Shown here piece by piece: positions 33,374 to 41,806 of a stretch of DNA of 64,000 nucleotides. Both the position numbers and the translations under genes were made by a program. The stretch's first letter is position 1, and each line of letters starts with the position of its first letter. Source of the stretch: an uncultured Eubacteriales bacterium (GTDB lineage: Bacteria; Bacillota; Clostridia; Oscillospirales; Oscillospiraceae); the NCBI GenBank assembly GCA_900549485.1, contig UROG01000008.1:1-64000 (forward strand), written 5' to 3'. The notes beneath the pieces were generated by a model. It made no database searches. It was not told the origin of the DNA and saw nothing but the letters and a program-made list of their open reading frames with translations.

Positions 33374-34297
33374 ATGCAGTTCGGGGCACTTATAGTCGCA
33401 GCGGGGATGTCGTCACGCATGGGAGAATTCAAGCCTATGCTCAATATCGGCTCGATTTCAATAGCGCAGCGCATAGTCGCAACGCTCCGTCAGTCCGGCG
33501 TGACGAGGATAGTCATGGTCACGGGGCATAATGCGCGGGAGCTTGAGCACCATCTGGCAAACAACGGGCTTATTTTTCTCCGCAACGAGCAGTACCGCAC
33601 GACCCAGATGTTCGACTCGGCAAAAATCGGGCTTGAGTATCTCAAGGATAAGTGCGACGGCATTTTATTTACGCCGGTTGACATCCCGCTTTTTACCGCC
33701 TCCACCGTGAGCGCACTCATGGACTGCGGGGCAAGGCTCGTGTGCCCGGTGTGCGAGGGCAGGCGCGGGCATCCGATTTTAATATGCACGGAGCTTGTGG
33801 ACACTATTCTGGCTTATCGCGGAGAGGGCGGACTCGGCGGCGCTATCGAGCACTGCGGTGCGGAGATGACGGAGATAGCCGTTGAGGACAGCGGCATCCT
33901 GCATGACGCGGACACCCCGGAGGACTACAGGGCGCTTTTGAGCTATCACAATCGGCAGCTTGTAAGACCGATAATAAACGTGGAGCTTGCAAAGGAGAAG
34001 GTCTTTTTTGACCGGAAGATTGCAATGCTCCTCACGCTTGTCGAGGAGACGAATTCCGTTCGCAGTGCCTGTCAGCGTATGCAGATATCGTATTCGACCG
34101 GCTGGAACATAATACGCCGCCTTGAAACGGAGCTCAGGCGGACGTTGGTTGAGCGCAGTCAGGGCGGACTCGGCGGCGGTCAGAGCAGGCTTACGGGAGA
34201 CGGGCTGCGCCTTTTGGAGAAATATAACGAATTTGAACGCAGACTGCGTGCGCAGACCGATCTGCTCTTTCAGGACTGCTTCGGTGAAGTGCTGTGA
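33374..34297 (+). CDS. MobA/MocA-like nucleotidyltransferase fused to a ModE-like helix-turn-helix
   Basis: Protein of 307 residues. The N-terminal half is a MobA-type nucleotidyltransferase (AAGMSSRMGEFKPML, FTPVDIPLF, GRRGHPIL), most like MocA, which attaches CMP to molybdopterin to form the cytosine dinucleotide used by xanthine-oxidase-family enzymes. The C-terminal 105 residues form a winged helix like the ModE/LysR N-terminus (VRSACQRMQISYSTGWNIIRRLE). It may thus sense cofactor or control this locus. I chose the ATG at 33374 because GGAGG precedes it. From memory it corresponds to DVU_1551-type NTP transferases. Confidence 0.82.
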   Translation: MQFGALIVAAGMSSRMGEFKPMLNIGSISIAQRIVATLRQSGVTRIVMVTGHNARELEHHLANNGLIFLRNEQYRTTQMFDSAKIGLEYLKDKCDGILFTPVDIPLFTASTVSALMDCGARLVCPVCEGRRGHPILICTELVDTILAYRGEGGLGGAIEHCGAEMTEIAVEDSGILHDADTPEDYRALLSYHNRQLVRPIINVELAKEKVFFDRKIAMLLTLVEETNSVRSACQRMQISYSTGWNIIRRLETELRRTLVERSQGGLGGGQSRLTGDGLRLLEKYNEFERRLRAQTDLLFQDCFGEVL

Positions 34298-35370
34298 TGC
34301 GGCGCGTGTATCTTATCCGGCACGGAAGGCCGGATTTCCCGGACGGGAGCCGCTGCCTCGGGAGGACGGATATTCCGCTCGGCACGATAGGGCATATGCA
34401 GTCCTGTCTTGCGGCGCGGGAGCTTGAGCACGCCGGGATAAGCGCGGTATTTACAAGCCCGCTTTCAAGAGCACGCGAGACGGCGGCGTATTTTTCGCCC
34501 TCGGCTGTAGTTATACCGGGACTTCGTGAGACGGATATGGGGCTGTGGGACGATCTGAGCTTCCGCGAGATAAAGGAGCGTTTTCCAGAGCTGTACGAGC
34601 GGCGCGGCGTGGATATGAGCGTTCCGATACCCGGCGCGGAGGAGCCGCAGGCGGCGCTTTGCCGCTTTGAGGAGGCGCTCATGGAATGTCTTGACAAAAG
34701 CAGCGGGGATATCGCGGCGATTTCCCACTCGGCGGTCATCAGACTCATGGCGGCAAGGCTTTTCGGAACCGCGCTTGAGAGCAGCCGGGAGTACCGTGTC
34801 CCGTACTGCGCCTGCGTGACGCTCGAATATGACGGCGGCTTTCGCCTTGTGAAAATCGGAGAGGCTCCGCGGCCTGAGTTGGACAGAGCCTTGTGTCTGC
34901 GTCTGCTGCACGCTGCGGGAGCACCGGAGAATGTCATCGAGCATTGCGCTGCCACCGCCGAGGAAGCGCTGAGGATTGCCGCCGCGCTGAAGGAAAGCGG
35001 GAATGATATCGACGCGGAGCTTGTGGAAAACGCGGCACTGCTGCACGATATTGCGCGGAGTCTGCCGGAGCATTCACGGCGCGGCGCGGACTGGCTGAGC
35101 GAGCTCGGCTATACCCGTGAGGCGGAGCTGGTTCGGCGGCATCACGAGCCGGAGGCGGCGGCCTCGCTTGAGCTTACGGCACTCTGCCTTGCGGATAATC
35201 TCAGACTCGGAGCACGGCGCGTGAGTCTTGAGGAGCGCTTTTCCGAAAGCCTGAAAAAGTGCCGGGATGACGAGGCGCTCAGGGCGCATGAGAGACGCAG
35301 ACGCGAGGCGCTTGCCGCGGCGCGGAGAATAAACGGGCTTTGCGGCAGAGAAGTTATAAATATCAAGTAA
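34297..35370 (+). CDS. Histidine phosphatase fused to an HD-domain hydrolase
   Basis: Protein of 357 residues with two hydrolase domains. The N-terminal histidine-phosphatase domain (LIRHGRPDF, SPLSRARETA, ISHSAVIR; residues 1-190) is like alpha-ribazole phosphatase or phosphoglycerate mutase. The C-terminal HD domain has VENAALLHDIARS and RRHHEPEAA. The ATG at 34297 shares its A with the upstream TGA; a GTG at 34294 is possible. The context suggests removal of phosphate from an intermediate of the locus's pathway, but the substrate is unknown. Confidence 0.78.
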   Translation: MRRVYLIRHGRPDFPDGSRCLGRTDIPLGTIGHMQSCLAARELEHAGISAVFTSPLSRARETAAYFSPSAVVIPGLRETDMGLWDDLSFREIKERFPELYERRGVDMSVPIPGAEEPQAALCRFEEALMECLDKSSGDIAAISHSAVIRLMAARLFGTALESSREYRVPYCACVTLEYDGGFRLVKIGEAPRPELDRALCLRLLHAAGAPENVIEHCAATAEEALRIAAALKESGNDIDAELVENAALLHDIARSLPEHSRRGADWLSELGYTREAELVRRHHEPEAAASLELTALCLADNLRLGARRVSLEERFSESLKKCRDDEALRAHERRRREALAAARRINGLCGREVINIK

Positions 35371-35397
35371 TAATATAGATAAATAGAGGAGAAGAGC

Positions 35398-36132
35398 ATG
35401 GAAAGGATAGAGGTCTGCTGCCCGCAGAGCGGCGGGGAGGAGCATTTCTCCGACTGCCTTATCTGCGGCGCGGAGCTTGTATATAATAGCCTCGGCACCG
35501 AGAGGCGCTGCGCTGTCTGCGGCAGGGAGAGCGCCGGCAACGCCGTCTGCGCAAATGGGCACTATGTCTGCGACGAGTGCCATGCCTACGGAGCATTCGC
35601 CGCCATTATCCCGGAGCTATATAAAAGCAGGGAGAAAAATCCGCTGCTGCTTTTTGACAGCGTCATGGATCTCCCCTCGGTACATATGCACGGACCGGAG
35701 CATCATATCATCGTGCCGCTCGTGCTGCTGACTGCACTGCGTAATAACGGCGGCGATATTAGCTATGATGAGGCGATGCGCGAGGCGTATAAGCGCGCGT
35801 CAAAGCTGCCCGGCGGCACCTGCGGCTTTTGGGGCGTGTGCGGCGCGGCGGCGGGAGCGGGTATATTTGCCTCCCTGCTTCTCGGCTCAAGTCCGTTGCA
35901 TAAGGACGCATGGCCGCTTCCGCAGCAGCTTGTCTCGGATATACTTGCAAGGCTTGCCGAGATAGGCGGACCTCGCTGCTGCAAGCGAACGTCCAGAGTG
36001 GCGATAGAGGAGGCAAGCCGGTTTTTGCGCGAGACAGGCGGCGCGGATATGCCGCTTTGTAAGCGCGGGTGCAAATATACTGCACTCAACCGAGAGTGCA
36101 TAGGAGGCGATTGCCCGTATTTTCAAAAATAA
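35398..36132 (+). CDS. DUF5714-family cysteine-rich protein
   Basis: Protein of 244 residues. The N-terminal zinc-ribbon-like segment has paired cysteines (CLICGAEL, CAVCGRES, CANGHYVCDEC). The middle is helical with the family-typical HGPEHHIIVPLVLLTAL and GGTCGFWGVCGAA, and the C-terminus is rich in cysteine (CKRGCKYTALNRECIGGDCPYF). DUF5714 occurs in methanogens and clostridia near radical SAM proteins; function unknown. The cysteines suggest Fe-S or zinc binding. The ribosome site GAGGAGAAG precedes the ATG. Confidence 0.72.
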   Translation: MERIEVCCPQSGGEEHFSDCLICGAELVYNSLGTERRCAVCGRESAGNAVCANGHYVCDECHAYGAFAAIIPELYKSREKNPLLLFDSVMDLPSVHMHGPEHHIIVPLVLLTALRNNGGDISYDEAMREAYKRASKLPGGTCGFWGVCGAAAGAGIFASLLLGSSPLHKDAWPLPQQLVSDILARLAEIGGPRCCKRTSRVAIEEASRFLRETGGADMPLCKRGCKYTALNRECIGGDCPYFQK

Positions 36133-36171
36133 ACAGCAGCTGCTTAATATACAAGACAAGGAGGTTATCTA

Positions 36172-37197
36172 ATGAAGCTTATCAAAACCGAGGACGCAGT
36201 GGGTCATGTGCTGTGCCATGACATCACGCAGATAATCAAGGGCGTGACCAAGGACGCGGTATTCCGCAAGGGGCATATCATCACCGAAAAGGACATACCG
36301 GTGCTTCTATCGGTCGGCAAGGACAATATCTATGTCTAGGAAAAGGACGAGAATATGCTCCACGAGGACGAGGCGGCGGAGATACTCCGCAGCATCTGCC
36401 AGAACGAGAATATGCACGCGACGGCGCCCAAGGAGGGCAAGATAGAGCTTATCGCGGATATTGACGGTCTGCTGCTCGTTGACCTTGAGCGGCTTCGCGC
36501 CATAAATTCGCTCGGTGACATGATGATAGCCGCACGGCACTCCGGCTTCATGGTGAAAAAGGGCGACAAGCTCTGCGGTACGCGCGTCATACCCCTTGTC
36601 ATTGCAAAGGAACGCATGGAGCAGGCAAAATTGCTTGCCGGGGACGAGCCTATAATGCGCCTTGTGCCGGTGAGACCGAGAAAATACGGTCTTGTCACGA
36701 CCGGCAACGAGGTGTTCTACGGGCGCATTGAGGATACCTTCAGCCCGGTGGTTCAGGCAAAGCTTGCGGAATTCGGCTGCGAGATGGCGGCGCACGTCAT
36801 ACTGAACGACGACCATGAAAAAATCACCGCCGCGATAAACGATATGCTTGCGCAGGGCTGCGAGATGGTCCTCTGCACCGGCGGCATGAGCGTTGACCCC
36901 GACGACAAGACCCCGCTTGCCATCAAGAATACCGGCGCGAATATCGTCTCCTACGGCGCGCCCGTGCTGCCCGGAGCGATGTTTCTCGTGTCGTATTCCC
37001 CGGACGGCCGCCCCGTCTGCGGTCTGCCAGGCTGCGTGATGTACGCAAAGCGCACTATATTTGACCTTGTGCTGCCCTACCTCGTCACGGATACGCCCAT
37101 TACTAAACAATGGCTTGCTGGACTCGGCAACGGCGGACTCTGCCTCAACTGCCCGGTGTGCCATTTCCCCAACTGCGGCTTCGGCAAGGGAAGATGA
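36172..37197 (+). pseudogene. MoeA/MogA-like molybdopterin-binding protein with an in-frame TAG
   Basis: A continuous frame of 341 sense-length codons starts at ATG 36172 (AAGGAGG site) and is broken only by TAG at 36337-36339 (...KDNIYV-stop-EKDENML...), where I would expect Trp (TGG). The N-terminal part (VLCHDITQIIKGVTKDAVFRKGHI) and the downstream part (TTGNEV, LCTGGMSVDPDD, GLPGCVMYAKRTI) match clostridial molybdopterin-binding proteins that insert molybdate; the tail CPVCHFPNCGFGK is family-typical. If the TAG is real, a protein from ATG 36355 (280 residues) would lack the first domain. Confidence 0.8.
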
Positions 37198-37200
37198 GCC

Positions 37201-38178
37201 ATGCTTGACAGATATGGGCGAGAAATAGATTATATGCGCATTTCCGTGACCGACCGCTGCAACCTGCGCTGCCGATACTGTATGCCCGAGCCTATAGACG
37301 CGCTGGGGCACGGGGAAATTCTCCGTTATGAGGAGATACTGCGCATATGCCGCGCCGCCTCGGAGCTGGGGATAAGAAAATTTAAGGTCACGGGCGGAGA
37401 GCCGCTTGTCCGTGCCGACTGTGTGAGCTTTATCGCCGCGCTCAAGAGGCAGAGCGGGACGGAGCAGGTCACGCTGACGACAAACGGACTCTTACTCGGA
37501 AAAAATCTGGATGCGCTTGCCGCCGCAGGGCTTGACGGCATAAACATAAGCCTCGACAGCCTGAATGCGGAGCGCTATACGCGAACAAGCGGACACCCCG
37601 AGGGCGCGGAGCTGCTGAAGCGTATAATGCAGGCCGTAGAGGAAGCCTGCGCAATGGGGCTGCGTACAAAGCTAAACGCCGTGCTGTTGGAGGAAACTGA
37701 GGAGGACGCGCCGGAGCTTGCCTCCATAGCGGAGGAGCTTCCGGTGGACGTGCGCTTTATAGAGCTTATGCCCATCGGCTTCGGCACGGCGATGCGGCGA
37801 GTCTCACCGGACGATATTCTCTCGGCGCTGAGAGAGCGCTGGCCAGACCTTGCCCCGACGGACGAAAGGCGCGGCAACGGTCCTGCGCATTATTATAAGA
37901 GCGATTTGCTGCTCGGCAGGATAGGCTTTATAGACGCCGTGAGCCACAAGTTCTGCGCCGACTGCAACCGGGTACGCCTGACGAGTACGGGACAGCTAAA
38001 GCCCTGCTTGTGCTACGCCGACTCCGCCGACCTGCGCACGCTCATCCGAAGCGGCTGCACGGACGATGAGCTGCGTGAGGCGCTGAAAATCTCGATATAC
38101 AATAAGCCGCGTGCGCACTGCTTCGACACGGGCGCCGCCGTCACCGAGCGGCACGCAATGAGTCAGATAGGAGGATAA
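37201..38178 (+). CDS. moaA: GTP 3',8-cyclase MoaA
   Basis: Radical SAM enzyme for the first step of molybdenum cofactor synthesis, 325 residues. The N-terminal cluster is C20, C24 and C27 (CNLRCRYC); the C-terminal GTP-binding cluster has CADCNRVRLT and PCLC, and the protein ends in the Gly-Gly needed for catalysis. AAGGGAAG precedes the ATG, 3 bases after the MoeA-like gene. No moaC, moaD or moaE lies in the window, so those must be elsewhere. Confidence 0.93.
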   Translation: MLDRYGREIDYMRISVTDRCNLRCRYCMPEPIDALGHGEILRYEEILRICRAASELGIRKFKVTGGEPLVRADCVSFIAALKRQSGTEQVTLTTNGLLLGKNLDALAAAGLDGINISLDSLNAERYTRTSGHPEGAELLKRIMQAVEEACAMGLRTKLNAVLLEETEEDAPELASIAEELPVDVRFIELMPIGFGTAMRRVSPDDILSALRERWPDLAPTDERRGNGPAHYYKSDLLLGRIGFIDAVSHKFCADCNRVRLTSTGQLKPCLCYADSADLRTLIRSGCTDDELREALKISIYNKPRAHCFDTGAAVTERHAMSQIGG

Positions 38179-38182
38179 CAGC

Positions 38183-39118
38183 ATGGGAAAGGTTATAGCC
38201 GTATGCACGAGCGACCGTAAGGGTCTGCAAAAGCACGATGTAAATACCGCGCACTTCTCCGCCGAATGGGGCATTGACGGCGACGCGCACGCCGGGAGCT
38301 GGCACAGACAAGTGAGTCTTCTGAGCGCCGACAAGATAGAGGCCTTCAATAAGCGCGGGGCAAACGTCATTCCCGGCGCCTTCGGAGAAAATCTTGTGGT
38401 CGAGGGCTTCGACTTCCGGGCGCTGCCCGTGGGCACGCTGCTGCGCTGCGGTGATGTGCTGCTGGAGATGACGCAGATAGGCAAGGAGTGCCACAGCCAT
38501 TGCGAGATATACAAGAAAATGGGCGAGTGCATCATGCCGCGTGAGGGCGTGTTTGCCCGCGTCATCGAGCCGGGTAGCATCAGCGTCGGAGATGAGATGA
38601 GCATCGAAAAGCGCGAGGGGCATTTCCCGTGGCAGGCTGCGGTCATCACGCTCAGCGACAAGGCGGCGGCGGGGGAGCGCAAGGACGAGAGCGGTCCCGC
38701 GATAGCAAAGCGCCTGCGCGAGGCAAGCTACGAGGTCGTGGAGGAAATAGTTATCCACGACGATGAGCGGGTTTTGAAGCAGCAGCTTATTCGGCTCTGC
38801 GACCAGCGGCAGCTTGACCTCATACTTACGACCGGCGGCACGGGCTGCTCGGCGCGGGATATTACGCCCGAGGCAACGCTTGCAATCGCGGATAAAAACG
38901 TCCCCGGCATTGCCGAGGCTATGCGCGCCGAGTCTCTCAAAATCACCAGGCACGCAATGATTTCCCGCGCCGCCTCCGTTATCCGGGGTAAAACGCTTAT
39001 TATCAATCTCCCCGGCAGCCCCCGCGCCTGCATGGAGAATATGGACGTATTTATGGACACCATACCCCATGCCATGGGACTTCTCCGCAACGAGGTACAC
39101 GACTGCGCAAGAAAATAA
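38183..39118 (+). CDS. MOSC domain fused to MoaB/MogA molybdopterin adenylyltransferase
   Basis: Protein of 311 residues. Residues 1-150 form a MOSC domain with its conserved cysteine (IGKECHSHCEIY), a fold linked to sulfur transfer onto molybdenum enzymes. The C-terminal half is MogA/MoaB-like (AVITLSDKAAAGERKDESG, LTTGGTGCSARDITPEAT, NLPGSPRACMENM), which adenylylates molybdopterin before metal insertion. The fusion links cofactor assembly with sulfuration. AGGAGG lies in the moaA end, and the genes are 4 bases apart. Confidence 0.9.
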   Translation: MGKVIAVCTSDRKGLQKHDVNTAHFSAEWGIDGDAHAGSWHRQVSLLSADKIEAFNKRGANVIPGAFGENLVVEGFDFRALPVGTLLRCGDVLLEMTQIGKECHSHCEIYKKMGECIMPREGVFARVIEPGSISVGDEMSIEKREGHFPWQAAVITLSDKAAAGERKDESGPAIAKRLREASYEVVEEIVIHDDERVLKQQLIRLCDQRQLDLILTTGGTGCSARDITPEATLAIADKNVPGIAEAMRAESLKITRHAMISRAASVIRGKTLIINLPGSPRACMENMDVFMDTIPHAMGLLRNEVHDCARK

Positions 39119-39141
39119 AAAGCAGGTATTTCTTCAGCGCA

Positions 39142-39167
39142 TATAACCGCGTTAAGTCGCGCTTATA
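39142..39167. promoter_or_regulatory. Palindromic operator-like site upstream of modA
   Basis: TATAACCGCG (39142-39151), TTAAGT, CGCGCTTATA (39158-39167): the arms match at 9 of 10 positions around a 6-base spacer. Two AT-rich half-sites about this far apart recall ModE boxes, though the sequence is not the E. coli consensus. Confidence 0.45.
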
Positions 39168-39198
39168 TAAATATTTTTCTGAAAAAGGAGAAACGAAC

Positions 39199-40023
39199 AT
39201 GAAGAAAACCCTCACACTGCTGCTCACGCTTGCAATGCTCTTCACACTTGCCGCCTGCGGCTCGCCCGCGGCTCCAAGTAAGGGAGAGAAGGAAGAAATC
39301 ATCGTCTTTGCCGCCGCTTCAATGACCGAGACTCTAAATCAGGTCAAGGATGTCTACGAGAAGGAAAACAACGTCACCATCACCTATAACTTTGACTCCT
39401 CCGGTACGCTCAAGACCCAGATACAGGAGGGCGCGGACTGCGACCTCTTTATCTCCGCCGGTCAAAAGCAGATGAATCAGCTCGACTTAAGCTCCGACAA
39501 GGAGATAAACAAGGAGGGACTGGATTTTGTCGCCGACGATACGCGCCTGAACCTGCTCGAAAATAAGGTGGTGCTTGTCGTCCCCGAGGGCAATCCCAAG
39601 GGCATAGAGAGCTTTGACGACCTTGCGGCAAGGCTTGCCGAGGGCAGCATACTGATGGCAATGGGCAACAGTGACGTGCCTGTCGGTCAGTACACGCAGA
39701 AGATACTCAATTTCTACGGGCTTGATGAGGAAGCCCTCGCCAAAAGCGGCGTCATTACCTACGGCAGCAACGTCAAGGAGGTCACAACTCAGGTCTCCGA
39801 GGGCAGCGTTGACTGCGGCATAGTCTACTGCACGGATGCCTTCTCCGCAGGGCTCACGGTCATTGACAGCGCAAGCAAGGATATGTGCGGTCAGGTCATC
39901 TATCCCGCCGCGGTATTAAAGACTGCGAAGAACCCCGATGCAGCCAAGGCCTTCCTTGACTATCTCACGGGCAGCGAGGCGATGGCGATTTTTGAGGCTG
40001 TCGGCTTCTCTCCGGTCGCGTAA
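39199..40023 (+). CDS. modA: Molybdate ABC transporter substrate-binding lipoprotein
   Basis: Extracellular lipoprotein of 274 residues: signal peptide with lipobox LAAC, then a ModA fold with the oxyanion-contact segments VFAAASMTE, FDSSGTLKTQI, SAGQ, GNSDVPVGQY and CGIVYCTDA. It captures molybdate or tungstate for ModBC encoded next. AAAGGAG precedes the ATG, and a palindrome lies about 40 bases upstream. Confidence 0.93.
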   Translation: MKKTLTLLLTLAMLFTLAACGSPAAPSKGEKEEIIVFAAASMTETLNQVKDVYEKENNVTITYNFDSSGTLKTQIQEGADCDLFISAGQKQMNQLDLSSDKEINKEGLDFVADDTRLNLLENKVVLVVPEGNPKGIESFDDLAARLAEGSILMAMGNSDVPVGQYTQKILNFYGLDEEALAKSGVITYGSNVKEVTTQVSEGSVDCGIVYCTDAFSAGLTVIDSASKDMCGQVIYPAAVLKTAKNPDAAKAFLDYLTGSEAMAIFEAVGFSPVA

Positions 40024-40082
40024 AGCCCGAGACGCAGAATTGGCAGCGCATTTATTTGCGCTGCCAATCCGAGGTATATAAT

Positions 40083-40757
40083 ATGAACATTGACTGGTAT
40101 CCGCTTATAAACTCCCTGCGCATTGCGGCTATAAGCTGCGTAATAGTTTTTTTCACGGGCATATTCTTTGCCTACTATGCGGCAAGACTGCCGCGCACGG
40201 TCAAGGGTATTCTTGACGTTATTCTCACGCTTCCCATGGTACTGCCGCCGACGGTATGCGGCTATTTTCTGCTGCTCATTTTCGGCACAAAGCGCCCAAT
40301 CGGCATCCTTCTGATGCAGCTCGGCATTAAATTTGTAATGACATGGTACGGCGGAATTCTCGCCGCAGCCGTCGTCGCCTTCCCGCTGATGTACAGGACG
40401 GCACGCGGCGCGTTCGAGAGCTTTGACTGCACGCTCTCACAGTCGGGGCAAACGCTCGGCCTTTCCAACACATATATTTTCTGGCGCATACGAATGCCCG
40501 CCTGCCGTCAGGGCATACTCGCCGGCACCGTGCTTGCCTTCGCGCGCGCCCTCGGCGAATACGGTGCTACCAGTATGCTCATCGGCTACACTCCCGGCAA
40601 AACCGCCACGATATCCACGACCGTATATCAGCTCTGGCGCACAAATGACGATGCGGGCGCATTCTTCTGGGTCATGATAAACCTCGCCATAAGCACCGTC
40701 GTGCTGCTCACGGTCAATCTCCTTGAGAGCAAGCAGAAAGTGAGGGCGAAGGAATGA
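40083..40757 (+). CDS. modB: Molybdate ABC transporter permease
   Basis: Inner-membrane permease of 224 residues with about five to six membrane segments and the EAA-like coupling loop (ALGEYGATSMLIGY). The ATG at 40083 is chosen because GAGG lies just upstream and the protein then matches family length. It overlaps modC by 4 bases (ATGA). Confidence 0.92.
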   Translation: MNIDWYPLINSLRIAAISCVIVFFTGIFFAYYAARLPRTVKGILDVILTLPMVLPPTVCGYFLLLIFGTKRPIGILLMQLGIKFVMTWYGGILAAAVVAFPLMYRTARGAFESFDCTLSQSGQTLGLSNTYIFWRIRMPACRQGILAGTVLAFARALGEYGATSMLIGYTPGKTATISTTVYQLWRTNDDAGAFFWVMINLAISTVVLLTVNLLESKQKVRAKE

Positions 40758-41794
40758 GCCTGATAGTAGATGTCAGAAAAAAGCTCGGCAGCTTTGAACT
40801 TGAGTCAAAATTCGAGGCGCAAAACGGCGTGACCTGTCTGCTCGGTCCTTCTGGCTGCGGCAAGAGTATGACGCTCAAATGCATTGCCGGCATAGAAAAG
40901 CCCGACGAGGGCTACATAGAGCTTGACGGCGTGGTCTTATATGACAGTGCAAAGGGGATAAACCTCCCTCCGCAAAAGCGCCGCGTGGGTTATCTGTTCC
41001 AAAACTATGCGCTGTTTCCGAATATGACGGTGCGCCAGAACATACTCTGCGGTATGCGCCGCATCAGGGACAAGAGCGAAAAAGAGGAAAAGCTCAAAAA
41101 AATGCTGGATATGTTCCAGCTTGGAGGACTTGAAAATCACCGTCCCGCGCAGCTCTCCGGCGGTCAGGCTCAGCGCACGGCGCTTGCGCGCATCATGGTC
41201 AGTGAGCCGCAGCTTTTACTGCTGGACGAGCCCTTTTCCGCGCTCGATGCGCATCTCAGGGATAAGCTTATGATAGAAATGCGCGACGTACTCACGCGCT
41301 TCGGGCGGGAGGTCATCATGGTCACGCACGACCGCAACGAGGCGTATAACATGAGCCGGGAAATAGCCGTCATGGACAGCGGCAGACTTCTGACCGTGAA
41401 CCGGACAAAGGCGCTTTTTGCCGATCCCGGCAGCGTTCCGGCGGCGATGCTCACCGGCTGCAAAAATATAGCCCCCGCCATAAAGCGAGGGGAGCATGAG
41501 GTATATGTGCCCGATTGGGGCGTGAGCCTCACGACCGCGCAGCCCGTCGGCGACGATATAAAGGCCATTGGCATCCGCGCACATTATTTTAATCCCTCCG
41601 CGCCGACAAATCGCCATGAGATAGAATACCTTGACAAGATGGAGGAGCCCTTTGAGTGGATAATAGAGTTCAAATTCAAGTCCGCCGCGGAGTCCGAGCC
41701 GAGTGTGTGGTGGCGGGTGACGAAGGATAAGCGCCCACAGCTATTCCCCGCCGAGCTTGGCATTGCCCCGGCGAATATACTTTTACTGTATTGA
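40754..41794 (+). CDS. modC: Molybdate ABC transporter ATP-binding protein
   Basis: ATPase of 346 residues: Walker A GPSGCGKS near residue 32, Q-loop LFQNYALFPNM, signature LSGGQAQRTALAR, Walker B LLLLDEPFSALD and switch VTHDRNEA. The C-terminal part (after residue 230) is shorter and more divergent than the usual molybdate-binding TOBE pair, so feedback sensing may be weak or altered. It overlaps modB by 4 bases and precedes the xdhC-like gene by 12. Confidence 0.92.
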   Translation: MSLIVDVRKKLGSFELESKFEAQNGVTCLLGPSGCGKSMTLKCIAGIEKPDEGYIELDGVVLYDSAKGINLPPQKRRVGYLFQNYALFPNMTVRQNILCGMRRIRDKSEKEEKLKKMLDMFQLGGLENHRPAQLSGGQAQRTALARIMVSEPQLLLLDEPFSALDAHLRDKLMIEMRDVLTRFGREVIMVTHDRNEAYNMSREIAVMDSGRLLTVNRTKALFADPGSVPAAMLTGCKNIAPAIKRGEHEVYVPDWGVSLTTAQPVGDDIKAIGIRAHYFNPSAPTNRHEIEYLDKMEEPFEWIIEFKFKSAAESEPSVWWRVTKDKRPQLFPAELGIAPANILLLY

Positions 41795-41806
41795 GGAGGT
41801 TTTATC

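Noticed and set aside
18644..36339. Idea that TAG is reassigned to a sense codon in this organism
   Set aside because: TAG ends the CoA ligase gene inside a strong terminator (23888) and ends the relaxase gene, so it works as a stop here; two local events are better explained by mutation, error or readthrough.
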